Shown: positions 15,107 through 24,018 of the stretch, piece after piece
Layout of the letters: each line of letters opens with the position of its first letter
How positions within the stretch are numbered: the stretch's first letter is position 1
DNA from: Hymenobacter sp. 5317J-9
Lineage (GTDB): Bacteria > Bacteroidota > Bacteroidia > Cytophagales > Hymenobacteraceae
Direction of reading: 5' to 3'
Length of the DNA: 64,000 nucleotides
Assembly: GCF_022921075.1 (NCBI RefSeq)
Contig: NZ_CP095050.1
Coordinates: 4,526,001 to 4,590,000, forward strand
Notes under the pieces: model-generated
What the model saw: only the letters and a program-made list of their open reading frames with translations
What the model was told of the DNA's origin: nothing
Databases searched by the model: none
Translations under genes and position numbers: made by a program

Positions 15107-17800
15107 ATGAAACATTTTGACTTTGCTGGAAACAAGTTGGATTCCCTGGCATGGGGTCCGGGCCGGTGGTCGCGGTGGACGGGCTGGCGCGTGCTGCTGC
15201 TGTGCTTGCTGTTTGGATTGGGCGCGGCCCGCCCGGCCCGCGCCAGCCATTACCGGTATAGCTCGCTTACGTGGCGCACGGTAGCCACAGACCCCAGCCT
15301 GCGCACCATTGAATTCAAGGTGAGCCGCGCTTACCGGCGCAGCGCCACCGCCTTTTCTCAGGTCACGGTGGGCTCCACGCTACCGGCGGAGCAGCTTGAT
15401 TTTGGCGACGGCAGCAGCAGCCTCATCACGTTGGTGGTGACTTCCGTGGACGTGGCCGGAGAAGTTTTTTATGGCGAAACCAACATCGTGCACACCTACG
15501 CCACGACGGGCGATTTTGTGGCTTCGTTCACGGATTGCTGCCGCCTGAGCACGCTGGTCAACAACGCCAACGGGGCGTGGTACGTGAGCAGCGCCATCAA
15601 CGTCGGCACCGGCAACAACTCGCCCGTGTCGACGCTCTCGCCGGTGGTTAACCTGGCCACCGGGCAGGCCAATGCGTCTTTTCTGCTGCCGGCCAGCGAC
15701 CCCGACGGGGACCCGCTTACGTTTTCGCTGGCCACGGCGGCCGACCTCAACGGCAATGCGTTTGTGAACGCGCCGGGCCTGGCCGTGGACGCCAACACGG
15801 GACGGGTAAGCCTCAGCACGACGGGGCTGGCCGTGGGCGGACTCTACAATGCCATTGTGAAGGTGAGTGACGGCCGCACGAGCATTCTGGTCGATTTCAT
15901 TATCAGCATCACGGCGTCGTCTACGCCGCCCGTCTTCGACTACAGCGTGACGCCGCCTAATGGCTTTGTGTACCGGCTGGCGCCCGGGCAGACGCTGAGC
16001 TTTGGGGTGCGGGCCACCGATGCCGATGCCGGTGACACCGTGCGCCTGCAAGCTTTTGGCCTGCCGCTCACTGCTACTACGGCGCCGGCTTTTCCGGTGA
16101 GCGGCAACCCCGTGCAGAGTCGCTTTTCGTGGACGCCTACTGCGGCCAACCTTGGTACTTCGGTTGTCTATTTCGTAGCCCGCGACCTGACCGGCGTCCA
16201 AACTTCTACTTCGGTGACGATAGAAGTGAGCACCCGGCCGCAATTTGACGTTCCGCCTACGCCGGCCAACCAAAGCCTGATGCAAGTGACGCCCGGCACG
16301 AACCTCAGCATGGCGGTGCAAGCTTCGGCGCCCAATGCCGCCGACCTGGTGAGCATTGTAGGCGCAACGGGCACTGTGCCGGCCATGGCATTCTCCTCAG
16401 GGTGGCCCACGGCGCAGGGCAACCCCACGCGCACCCAACTAACCTGGACGCCAGCCGCCGCCGACTGGGGCCCGCACGCCGTAACGTTTACGGCCCGCAG
16501 CGCCAGCAACCAGCAGGCCACGCACACGCTCAACCTCCTGATTAACTCAGCGCCTTCCTTCACTTCGCAGCCCGCCAACCTGGCGCTGACGGTGGGCCAG
16601 TCGTTTGTGTACACCATCACGACCACCGACCCCGACCTGCCCTACGGCGACCGCCTCGACGTGCTGGCCACTACCCTGCCCTCCTGGCTGCGCTTCGTGA
16701 ACAACGGCAACGGCACGGCCACCCTTAGCGGCACGGCCACGCGCGCCGGCGCCTACCCCGTGACGCTGGACGCCGAAGATATTTACCACCACGGCAACAG
16801 CTACGGCCGCGTGATGCAGGCCTTCACCATCAACGTGGCGGGCTGCTCGGTGGCCGCCACCGCCACGGCCACCAACCCCACCTGCGCGGGCGCGGCCAAC
16901 GGCAGCATCGCGCTGGCCGTGACCGGGGCCACGGCCCCCGCCACCTACGCCTGGACGGGCCCCAACGGCTTCCGGGCCGCGACGCAGAACCTGAGCGGCC
17001 TGGCCGCCGGCACCTACGCCGTGACCGTGACCGGCGCCAACGGCTGCACCGCCACGGCCCAGGCCACCCTCGCGCAGCCCGCGCCCGCCGCCGCGCCCGC
17101 CATCACGGTGAGCATTGTGGGGGCCGTACCGGTGAGAAGCCTGCCAAACACCATTTTCCTGGGCTACGGCCCCCAAACGGCCACCCTCACCGCCACGGGC
17201 GGCACCAGCTACCGCTGGAGCCCGGCCGCCGGCCTGAGCAACCCCACCAGCGCCAGCCCCGTGTTTGCGCCCAGAAGCGCGGGCCAGTACGTGTACACCG
17301 TGACGGCCACCAACGCCAGCGGCTGCACGGCCTCGGCCTCGGTGACGCTGAACGTGGTGGAGGCCCGCTGCGGCAACAACGACAACAACCCCAAGGTGCT
17401 GGTGTGCCACAACGGCCACGAAATCTGCATCTCGCCCAACGCCGTGCCGGCGCACATCGGCCCCGGCTCGACGCACAATGACCTGCTGGGCAGCTGCAAC
17501 ACCAACGCTGGCGGCTCCATCCCGGCGCCCGTGCTGCCCGATGTGGTGCTCACGGCCTTCCCCAACCCGGTGGCCAGCACCACCACGGTGAACTTCCAAG
17601 CGCCGGTGTCGGGCGTGGCCTCGGTGCGCGTCTTCAACCAGATGGGCGTGCAGGTGGCTACTCTGTTTGAGGGCCCGGCCGTGGGCGGCCGCGAGTACCA
17701 GCTGGAAGTAGACGCCAGCCGCTGGCCCGCCGGCCTCTACCTCTGCCAGTACGTGGGCGGCGGCCAAACCAGCACCCAGCGCCTGATGGTGAACAAATAG
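15107..17800 (+). CDS. Large T9SS-exported protein with Ig/cadherin-like and SprB-type repeats
   Basis: An 897-residue secreted protein. A long basic N-terminus precedes the hydrophobic signal core LLLCLLFGLG, cleaved near ARA-SHYRY. Residues about 60-575 form several beta-sandwich modules of the dystroglycan/cadherin-like kind (NLATGQANASFLLPASDPDG, RATDADAGDTV). Residues about 580-660 are a SprB-like repeat (CSVAATATATNPTCAGAANG; AGTYAVTVTGANGC). A Cys/His module CHNGHEICI follows near residue 766. The C-terminal 75 residues (FPNPVASTTTVNF ... AGLYLCQYVGG) are a T9SS type A sorting domain, so it should cross the outer membrane and be surface-bound or released. A strong promoter precedes it and a terminator follows. 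Likely an adhesin-like surface protein. Confidence 0.88.
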   Translation: MKHFDFAGNKLDSLAWGPGRWSRWTGWRVLLLCLLFGLGAARPARASHYRYSSLTWRTVATDPSLRTIEFKVSRAYRRSATAFSQVTVGSTLPAEQLDFGDGSSSLITLVVTSVDVAGEVFYGETNIVHTYATTGDFVASFTDCCRLSTLVNNANGAWYVSSAINVGTGNNSPVSTLSPVVNLATGQANASFLLPASDPDGDPLTFSLATAADLNGNAFVNAPGLAVDANTGRVSLSTTGLAVGGLYNAIVKVSDGRTSILVDFIISITASSTPPVFDYSVTPPNGFVYRLAPGQTLSFGVRATDADAGDTVRLQAFGLPLTATTAPAFPVSGNPVQSRFSWTPTAANLGTSVVYFVARDLTGVQTSTSVTIEVSTRPQFDVPPTPANQSLMQVTPGTNLSMAVQASAPNAADLVSIVGATGTVPAMAFSSGWPTAQGNPTRTQLTWTPAAADWGPHAVTFTARSASNQQATHTLNLLINSAPSFTSQPANLALTVGQSFVYTITTTDPDLPYGDRLDVLATTLPSWLRFVNNGNGTATLSGTATRAGAYPVTLDAEDIYHHGNSYGRVMQAFTINVAGCSVAATATATNPTCAGAANGSIALAVTGATAPATYAWTGPNGFRAATQNLSGLAAGTYAVTVTGANGCTATAQATLAQPAPAAAPAITVSIVGAVPVRSLPNTIFLGYGPQTATLTATGGTSYRWSPAAGLSNPTSASPVFAPRSAGQYVYTVTATNASGCTASASVTLNVVEARCGNNDNNPKVLVCHNGHEICISPNAVPAHIGPGSTHNDLLGSCNTNAGGSIPAPVLPDVVLTAFPNPVASTTTVNFQAPVSGVASVRVFNQMGVQVATLFEGPAVGGREYQLEVDASRWPAGLYLCQYVGGGQTSTQRLMVNK

Positions 17801-17820
17801 CCGTCCTTCACCCGCAAGCA

Positions 17821-17856
17821 AAAGGCCCCCTGAAGCACTTCAGGGGGCCTTTTTTT
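17821..17856 (+). terminator. Bidirectional terminator between convergent genes
   Basis: AAAGGCCCCCTGAAG pairs with CTTCAGGGGGCCTTT and is followed by more T residues. It ends the 15107 gene and can also end the DUF5916 gene on the other strand. Confidence 0.9.
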
Positions 17857-17873
17857 ACGTGACGCAAAATGGG

Positions 17874-20438
17874 CTACCGGGCGCTCAGGGTGCGGCGCAG
17901 GGTGAGGTAGTCGAGGTAGTAGAGCACCTTGACGGACACCGAGTTGTTGTGCGGCGTGTTGATGGTGTTGTTGAAATTGTCGAAATACAGCGGCGTGGCT
18001 TCTTCGGCCTGCAGGAAGGTGGAGCCGGCGTTTTTCCAGACGATGCTGACCTGCGAGCCGGGCGCAAACCACCACGAGTACACGGCGTCGACGTTGAAGG
18101 CGTTGTAGGTGTTGTCGCGGTTGCGGCGGTAGTCCACCAGCTTTTCGTCGCCGTCGTTGCCCAGGGCCGAGAAGTCACGGTAGTGCACGTTGCTGGTGTA
18201 GTGGCGCAGGCGCAACGTGAACGACATGCGGTTGGTGAAGGTGTAGGCCGTCGACACCACGTTGGAGACGGTGGCCACGTCGCGCCGGCCCAGAATGACC
18301 TGGCCCAGGAAGGGTTGGTCAAGCGGTTCGGCGCCGTCCATACCGCCGTTCACGTAGCCGATTTGGTTGCGGTACAGGCTCCAGTCGATGCTGTAGCGGA
18401 AGGTGAGGTGGTCATTCACGCGGTAGCGCGGGTAGAGGCCGAAGCTGTAGCCCGTGCGCCGGGCCCGGGGCAGGCGCTCGTCCAAATTGTAGTGCTGCAC
18501 CCCGAAGTTCCACCCGTAGGCAAATTTCTTCCGCGTGTCGGAGTTCTCAAACAGCACGATGCGGGCGTTGCCGGGCACGCGCACATATTTGGAGCCCAGC
18601 GGGCTCACGCGCGGCTCGTAGAAGTCGTGCGTCACGGGGTCGAGGTTGAAATCGAACCCAAACTGGTTGAAGCTTTTGGTGAAGGTGGTGTTGGCGCCGA
18701 GGTAGTAGCCGAACGACTGGTACAAGGTGGGCTTGTAGAGCAGCGAATGGTTGATTTCGCTGAAGACGGAGAAGTTGTTCACCTTCCAAAACGGCTTGTA
18801 GATGCGGTAGGCCGCGCCCAGGCCCTGCGAGATGTTGTTGTTGCCGAACAGAATGCCCAGGTCGTTGGGGTTGTAGGTATTCGACTCGATGCCGTGGTTG
18901 GCGTACCAGGTGAAGTTGCCCGAGATTTTGCTTACGCCAACCTGGTATTTAAAGCCCTCGCGGTCGGACACTGCCTCGTCTTTGCCAAACACCTGGCCGC
19001 GGCGGCTGGAGTACACCACGCGGCCGTCGACGGCGTAGGAATTGGCCTTGTTGGCGAAGCGGAAGAGGCCGCCGGTCACGTTGGCGTCGTAGGTGGCGCC
19101 GGCGCGGGTCACGTTGGTGTTGATGAGCGAGACGTAGGAGTTGTTTTTCAGGCTCTGGTCCAGCACCACGATGTTGTAGTTGGCGAAGGGCTGCGTGAGC
19201 ACGCTGCGCTCCTCCCCCGTTTCCCGGTTGCGGATGGTGGCGTACACATCGTTGCTCAGGGCGTTGAACACGCCGATGCCCAGCCCCTTGCCGGTGCGGC
19301 CCGACACCTTGGTGGCGTTGAGCAGCGGCGTTTCGGAGGGGTTGCGCACGATGCGCTCATTGGTGCCGGTTTTCACGTCGTAGAAACCGACGGGCGTGGC
19401 CCCCACCCTTCTGGAATAAAACAGGTTGCCCTTATTGAACAGCTCGGTGCCCTCCGTAAAAAACGGCCGGTTCTCGTTGAACTGCACTTCGAAGGGCGAG
19501 AGGTTGAGTACCTGGTTGTCGCTCTGCACCTGCCCGAAGTCGGGCACCAGCGTGGCATCCAGCGTGAAGCTCTCGTTGATGCCCCACTTGAGGTCAGCCC
19601 CGCCGTTGAAGCTGGTGGTGGTGCGCTTGGTGCCTTCGGCATTCAGCGGATTGTGGTTGACGTAGGTGCTCACGTAGGGCGTGAGCGAGAGGCGCAACGG
19701 CGGCTTCAGGTCCTTCAGGCCGGTGAGCAGGCCCCACTGGTTCACGAAGCCGCTCACCTGCGGCTTCACCTCCGTCCAGAAAAACTTTTGCCGGGTCACG
19801 CGCCGCTGCCGCCCGAAATTCAGGCCCCACACCTGCTCCGCGGCACTGCTGAAGCGAATGGCCGAATAGGGAATGCGCAGTTCGGCCACCCAGTCGGTGC
19901 CGCGCAGGGCGGTACGCGAGTCCCACACGGCGTTCCAGTTGCCGTCTTCGCCGTTGGTGGGCGACATGCGGGCGTCGAGCTGCACGCCACCAGAGGAGAC
20001 AATGAACTCGTAGCCGTTGAGGTGGTCGTTATACGTGTCGAAAAACACCCCGAACCAGTCCGAATTGCCGAGGTTGTCGCGGGCGCTGAGCTCACGCAGC
20101 ACCGAATCGGGCGAGATGTCGTGCATCACGGCGCCCACGTAAATGGCCGCGTCGTCGTAGAGCACGCGCACCTCGGTGGGGTATTTTTCCCGCCCGCCCG
20201 GCTTGGGCTCGTATTCGTAGAATTGGGTGGCAATGGGCGCGGTCTGCCACACGGCCTCGTCGAGCAGGCCGTCGAGCTTGGGCGCCTCCGTGATGCGCAC
20301 GGCCTGCAACTGGCGCCTGGGCGCAGCCGCGGCGGCAGAAGCAGGCGCGGCCGCGGGGGCCTGGGCCCGGGCCGCCGGCCAGGATATGGCCAGCAGAGCC
20401 AGCAGAATGAAGGAACGCAGAGAAAAGGTGGGGCACAT
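17874..20438 (-). CDS. DUF5916 outer-membrane protein with CBM9-like N-terminal domain
   Basis: The protein has 854 residues from the ATG at 20438 (MCPTFSLRSFILLALLAISW), which gives a normal signal peptide ending at ARAQ. After an Ala/Pro linker, residues 45-230 match the carbohydrate-binding family 9-like fold (ITEAPKLDGLLDEAVWQ, VLYDDAAIYVGAVMHD, GYEFIVSSGG). The rest is a DUF5916 domain of alternating amphipathic beta strands (YQVGVSKISGNFTWYANHG, RMSFTLRLRHYTSN), consistent with an outer-membrane barrel. The usual family features are present, such as FTEGTELF and NLSPFEVQFNENR. Family members are often near proteases or surface systems; their substrate is not known. Confidence 0.9.
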   Translation of the reverse strand: MCPTFSLRSFILLALLAISWPAARAQAPAAAPASAAAAAPRRQLQAVRITEAPKLDGLLDEAVWQTAPIATQFYEYEPKPGGREKYPTEVRVLYDDAAIYVGAVMHDISPDSVLRELSARDNLGNSDWFGVFFDTYNDHLNGYEFIVSSGGVQLDARMSPTNGEDGNWNAVWDSRTALRGTDWVAELRIPYSAIRFSSAAEQVWGLNFGRQRRVTRQKFFWTEVKPQVSGFVNQWGLLTGLKDLKPPLRLSLTPYVSTYVNHNPLNAEGTKRTTTSFNGGADLKWGINESFTLDATLVPDFGQVQSDNQVLNLSPFEVQFNENRPFFTEGTELFNKGNLFYSRRVGATPVGFYDVKTGTNERIVRNPSETPLLNATKVSGRTGKGLGIGVFNALSNDVYATIRNRETGEERSVLTQPFANYNIVVLDQSLKNNSYVSLINTNVTRAGATYDANVTGGLFRFANKANSYAVDGRVVYSSRRGQVFGKDEAVSDREGFKYQVGVSKISGNFTWYANHGIESNTYNPNDLGILFGNNNISQGLGAAYRIYKPFWKVNNFSVFSEINHSLLYKPTLYQSFGYYLGANTTFTKSFNQFGFDFNLDPVTHDFYEPRVSPLGSKYVRVPGNARIVLFENSDTRKKFAYGWNFGVQHYNLDERLPRARRTGYSFGLYPRYRVNDHLTFRYSIDWSLYRNQIGYVNGGMDGAEPLDQPFLGQVILGRRDVATVSNVVSTAYTFTNRMSFTLRLRHYTSNVHYRDFSALGNDGDEKLVDYRRNRDNTYNAFNVDAVYSWWFAPGSQVSIVWKNAGSTFLQAEEATPLYFDNFNNTINTPHNNSVSVKVLYYLDYLTLRRTLSAR

Positions 20439-20725
20439 AGGACAGCAGAGAAAAGGACAACAAGGAGCATTCAGCGCCCGTGGAGTTGCTTGCGCAGCAG
20501 AAAAAAGCACGGGAGCAGGGCGGACTTTGCAGGCTGGTTTCACTCACCAAAACCAGTCCGTAGCCGCTGGCACCGGAGCGCCAGCTTGCAGACCAGCGCC
20601 CCCGTGTTGCCCCACTCCCGTTGCTTAGTTCTTTCGCCCGAAGGGCTTGTTTGCAGGCATATTTTTCCACGGCAGAAAGCCAGACAGGCCTCCTTTTGCG
20701 CGGAAACTCCCGTTGTGTGGAATGG

Positions 20726-21463
20726 TTACTTCCGCTTGCGGAAATACACGTCGTTGCTGATGGATTCGAGCTTGACGAGCGGGCCGCTGCCCTTCAGCGT
20801 GCCGCGCACCTGGTAGCCCACGATGGGGTTTTTGCGGGGCTCCGAGGAAAAGGCGATGTCCTGGTCGGTGTATACCTCGCCGGTGATGGTTTTCAGGGCC
20901 AGCTCGGCGCCCAGGGTGGCAGGCCAGGCCACGTCCACGAAGCCGCTCAGCGACTTGGCCTCGATGGGCCCGGTGAGGCCCGCGATGTCGATGTTGCCGC
21001 TGAGGGTGCTCACGCGCAGGCTCACATCGGCCGGCACCGTGATGTCGTATTCAATCACGGCGCACACCTGGCGGTAGGTTTCGCCGTCGCGGGTTTTGCC
21101 ATCGCTGCGGTAGGTGTAGGTATCGCCGTAGTACGAGCCGCCGGCGGGGCAGTCGCCGGGCTCGGCCTTGCGCAGCATCTCCTTATCAAACTCCGACGTC
21201 ACTTTCACTTCGTCGCCGCTCTGCTCGGTGCCGAGCAGCAGGGCGTCGTTGAGGCGGTTCTGGTTGATGCTCACCGAAGCTTTCAGCGTCATTTTGCCGC
21301 TGGCGCCCGCCCGAATGCGGATGCTACTGGCCTGCTTCAGGTTGAGGAAGAGGCGCTGGCCTTTGGCCAGGTCCACGCTTTTTTCGATGATTTTTTGGGC
21401 GAAGGCCGAAGGCGTGCCGGCCATAGCCAGCAGCGTGAGGAAGAAGAGAAGAAAGCGGCGCAT
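20726..21463 (-). CDS. Exported DUF4097-like protein (module A, gene 4)
   Basis: The protein has 245 residues from the ATG at 21463 (MRRFLLFFLTLLAMAG, signal peptide ending SAFA-QK). The mature part has the DUF4097 pattern of short beta turns of the form 'x-V-S-T-L-S-G-N-I-D-I' and 'L-K-T-I-T-G-E-V-Y-T-D', expected to stack as a single-stranded beta-helix. It differs from the neighbour at 21581 by a Cys-containing insertion (GDCPAGGSYYGDTYTYRSDG) near residue 120. It ends with an exposed ISNDVYFRKRK. It is the last gene of the first sigma/anti-sigma/DUF4097 module. Its counterpart in the second module is at 28419. Such proteins are called putative adhesins; the function is unproven. Confidence 0.8.
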   Translation of the reverse strand: MRRFLLFFLTLLAMAGTPSAFAQKIIEKSVDLAKGQRLFLNLKQASSIRIRAGASGKMTLKASVSINQNRLNDALLLGTEQSGDEVKVTSEFDKEMLRKAEPGDCPAGGSYYGDTYTYRSDGKTRDGETYRQVCAVIEYDITVPADVSLRVSTLSGNIDIAGLTGPIEAKSLSGFVDVAWPATLGAELALKTITGEVYTDQDIAFSSEPRKNPIVGYQVRGTLKGSGPLVKLESISNDVYFRKRK

Positions 21464-21580
21464 GGGGATGGTTTTTGCAGAAGTGGAAGGTGGAGAGTAG
21501 GACACAGCTGTCGCCGTGTATATGTCATGCAGCGCGCGGCGCGGCATGACCGGTTTTCAGGGTTCGGCTGAAGCCGTGCC

Positions 21581-22348
21581 CTACTTGGCTTTGCGGACGA
21601 AAATGTCGCCGCTCACCGTCTTGAGCGACACCGAATTACCGCCGCCATTGATGGTGCCGTCCACCACCTGGCCGCCAATGTGCTGCATGTTGTCGCCCTT
21701 GCTGCCGAGGCTCAGGTCGAAGTCGGTATACACCTCGCCCGATACCGAACGCAGGTGCAGCGTGGACTTGGTGTTCGAGGGCATGCTCACGTCCACGTCG
21801 CCGCTCACCGTCGAGATGGAACTGGGGCCCTGACGCATGGGCGCAAACCGCACCTGGATGTCACCGCTCACGGTGTTGGCCACCACGGGCCCGGTCACGT
21901 TGGTGAGCTTGATGTCGCCGTTTTTCACGCTCAGCTCCAGGTCGCCGGCCACATCGCGCACGGTCACGTCGCCACCGTTCCAGTTGGTTTGCATGAACTG
22001 CACCGACGCGTTACGCGGCACCTGAATCACGTAGTCGGCCTCTTTGCGCGAAGCGCGCACAATGCGTACCGTGTTGTCGGTCTGCGTCACCGAAAGGCCG
22101 ATTTTGGTATTGTCGACGGCCGAGTTGTAGATGGGCCGCAGGCCTTCGGCGCGCTTGGGCGCCTCCTCAAATCCGTTGCCCTTTATCACCAGGTCGTTGC
22201 CGTCGATGCCTTCCACGGTCACGTCGCTGCCCGACATTTCGAGCACGATTTTGCGGTCTTTGCCGCCGAGTTTGGTCCGGTATTCTTGAGCCTGGGCCGT
22301 GTGGGCCGCCAGTGCGCCCGCCAATGCGAGCAGTAAGAACTTGTTCAT
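21581..22348 (-). CDS. Exported DUF4097-like protein (module A, gene 3)
   Basis: A 255-residue protein with signal peptide MNKFLLLALAGALAAHTAQA. The mature chain consists of repeated beta-helix turns, for example GGDVTVRDVAGDLELSVKNG, TGPVVANTVSGDIQV and SISTVSGDVDVSMPS, and ends LKTVSGDIFVRKAK. The turns repeat every 20-25 residues with Gly-Asp at the corners, the hallmark of DUF4097. The gene is between the anti-sigma factor gene (22449) and a second DUF4097 gene (20726), all in one direction with short gaps, so all are probably co-transcribed from the sigma-factor gene at 23838. Confidence 0.85.
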   Translation of the reverse strand: MNKFLLLALAGALAAHTAQAQEYRTKLGGKDRKIVLEMSGSDVTVEGIDGNDLVIKGNGFEEAPKRAEGLRPIYNSAVDNTKIGLSVTQTDNTVRIVRASRKEADYVIQVPRNASVQFMQTNWNGGDVTVRDVAGDLELSVKNGDIKLTNVTGPVVANTVSGDIQVRFAPMRQGPSSISTVSGDVDVSMPSNTKSTLHLRSVSGEVYTDFDLSLGSKGDNMQHIGGQVVDGTINGGGNSVSLKTVSGDIFVRKAK

Positions 22349-22448
22349 ATAGAGTAAAAAAATTAAGCAAGTGATGTCCTGGCACGGCGCCGGGCTGCGG
22401 CGCCGCGTGCAGAAAAAAGGGAGAAAAAGGGTGGAGAAACGAGGGTGA

Positions 22449-23279
22449 CTATATCAGTTTGCCAATGCCGGCCTCGGCTTGGGCGCGCACTACCGGCAAG
22501 GCATCAGGACGCTTGGAAAGCTTTTCGAGCTGGGGCACGGCGCGGCGCACGCGCATGGCCACCACCATATCAATCAGCGTAATCTGCACGTTGGGGTCGG
22601 TTTGGATGGCGAGCGAGTGTACCAGGCCTTCGCGCACTTGCGGGTCCTGGCGCAGGCGGTAGAGGGCCTCGCAGGCGGCCAGCCGCACGTTGGGGTTGGC
22701 GTCGAAGTTGAGCGTGTTGAGCAGCACCTGCACGGTGGGGTCGCCGGGCTCGGTTTGCTTGCTGGTGTTGGTCACCAGCTGAATCCGGTCGCTGGCCGAG
22801 GCTTGGCGCATGGACTGGGCTAACTCTACGGGGGCCGGCTTGCTATTCGTGGCCACGCTATTAGCACTGCCACTGTTCCAGCTCAGGTTGCGGCCCAGCA
22901 GCACACCGGCGGCAATGAGCACGATGCTGGCCGCCACGCGCATCCAGGTATTGGCCAGGGCGGTGGGCCACATCGATACCACCTTGGCCTCGGGCTGCAC
23001 CGGGGCCGTCGCCACCGGCGCTTCGGGTTTCAGCAGCTGCTTTTGCTGCTCCAGCATGGCCATGAAATTGGCGCGCAATGCCGTACGGGGCACTTCGGGC
23101 AGGGCTGCGTCCAAGTCGTCGGAAAGAGCGCGGAGCTGGGTTACCTGCAGCTGGCAGGTGGGGCAAGCGGGCAAATGGGCGGCCACGCGCTCGGCCTCGG
23201 CGGCCGACAGGCTGCGCTCGACGTAGGCCGGCAGCAGCGCTTCGAGCTCGTGGCAGGCAGATAGTTCGGGCGTTTTCAT
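22449..23279 (-). CDS. Membrane anti-sigma factor with zinc-finger and C-terminal HEAT-like domain (module A)
   Basis: The protein has 276 residues from the ATG at 23279, five bases after the stop of the sigma gene. Residues 1-45 carry a zf-HC2 type anti-sigma motif (ACHELEALLPAYVERSLSA, then HLPACPTC). One membrane helix (VAASIVLIAAGVLLG, near 115-130) follows a cytoplasmic linker. The exported part, from about 165, contains helical HEAT-like repeats (DPTVQVLLNTLNFDANPNVR, QVREGLVHSLA, VQITLIDMVVAMR). By analogy with known zf-HC2 proteins, the N-terminus should hold the partner sigma factor inactive. The outer HEAT domain may sense or bind an envelope partner (inference). It is paralogous to the gene at 30120. 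Confidence 0.85.
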   Translation of the reverse strand: MKTPELSACHELEALLPAYVERSLSAAEAERVAAHLPACPTCQLQVTQLRALSDDLDAALPEVPRTALRANFMAMLEQQKQLLKPEAPVATAPVQPEAKVVSMWPTALANTWMRVAASIVLIAAGVLLGRNLSWNSGSANSVATNSKPAPVELAQSMRQASASDRIQLVTNTSKQTEPGDPTVQVLLNTLNFDANPNVRLAACEALYRLRQDPQVREGLVHSLAIQTDPNVQITLIDMVVAMRVRRAVPQLEKLSKRPDALPVVRAQAEAGIGKLI

Positions 23280-23283
23280 GGTC

Positions 23284-23838
23284 TTAATTGGCGAAATAGA
23301 TTTTGCGCAGCGCCTGCAGGGCACGGTGGGCTTTCACCCGGGCGGCTTCGGCGGTGCAGCCCAGCAGCTTCCCGATTTCCTCGTAGCCGAACCCCTGAAA
23401 GCGGTTCAGCACCAGGATTTCGCGCTGCGGAGTGGGCAGCAGGCTCAGGGCCTCGTGCAGGTCGTCGTGATGGGTGTTCACGCGCATTTGGGAGAAGGCC
23501 GCGCCGCGCAGGGCCCCGGTGCGCTCCACGTCCTCCACGTCGGCATCGGCGGCGCGCAGCTTTTGCTGGCGCTGCCAGTTGTCGGCGTGCACGTTGCGGG
23601 CCATCTGGTACACCCAGGCCTTGAAGGGCTGGGTGGGCTGGTAGCTGCTGCGGTATTTGAGGATGCGCTCGAACACGGTTTGGGTGAGGTCTTCGCTGGT
23701 TTCGCGGTCGTTGGTGAGGCGGGTGAGGTAGTTGAACAAGGGCCCGTGGTAGCGCTCGAACAAGGGCACGAGTTGGTCCAGGTCATCGGCGCGCACGGCG
23801 GCCATCAGTTCTTCGTCGCTCGTACTCGTGGCAGTCAC
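23284..23838 (-). CDS. ECF-type RNA polymerase sigma factor (module A)
   Basis: The protein has 184 residues from the GTG at 23838 (VTATSTSDEELM). The longer frame would start with TTG and add an unrelated peptide, so I reject it. Region 2 is seen in LVPLFERYHGPLFNYLTRL and AWVYQMARNVHADNW. Region 4 is LPTPQREILVLNRFQGFGYE followed by EIGKLLGCTAEAARVKAHRA, a helix-turn-helix for the -35 element. No anti-sigma or extra domain is fused. The anti-sigma gene begins five bases after its stop, so the two are probably co-transcribed. The likely regulon includes this operon. A close paralogue is at 31052. Confidence 0.92.
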   Translation of the reverse strand: MTATSTSDEELMAAVRADDLDQLVPLFERYHGPLFNYLTRLTNDRETSEDLTQTVFERILKYRSSYQPTQPFKAWVYQMARNVHADNWQRQQKLRAADADVEDVERTGALRGAAFSQMRVNTHHDDLHEALSLLPTPQREILVLNRFQGFGYEEIGKLLGCTAEAARVKAHRALQALRKIYFAN

Positions 23839-23964
23839 GGGTGGGATGTTGGGGGTGAGTTGAAAGGAGTACCGGAGTTTGGCACAGGCGTTACAAGGTG
23901 CTGAAAAAAATTTGGGCACGACGGGTGAAACAGGCCCCCGCAATTCGGTAACTCGCTTGTAATG

Positions 23965-23992
23965 TTGAGGTAATGAGGCGGCAATAGTTTTG
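23965..23992 (+). promoter_or_regulatory. Probable promoter of the choice-of-anchor I gene
   Basis: TTG (23965-23967), a 17-base spacer and TAGTTTTG (23985-23992) fit the Bacteroidota form with a slightly short spacer. The ATG lies 27 bases after the box. Confidence 0.45.
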
Positions 23993-24018
23993 GCTGATTA
24001 TTCACCCAGCCCTCTTCC

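Noticed and set aside
17859-20816. A very long frame (about 985 residues) opposite the DUF5916 gene, and similar long frames opposite icd, dnaX, pheT and others
   Set aside because: In GC-rich DNA the antisense strand of a real gene often lacks stops. These products are low-complexity Gly/Val/His/Arg-rich chains with no domain, and all face well-recognised genes.
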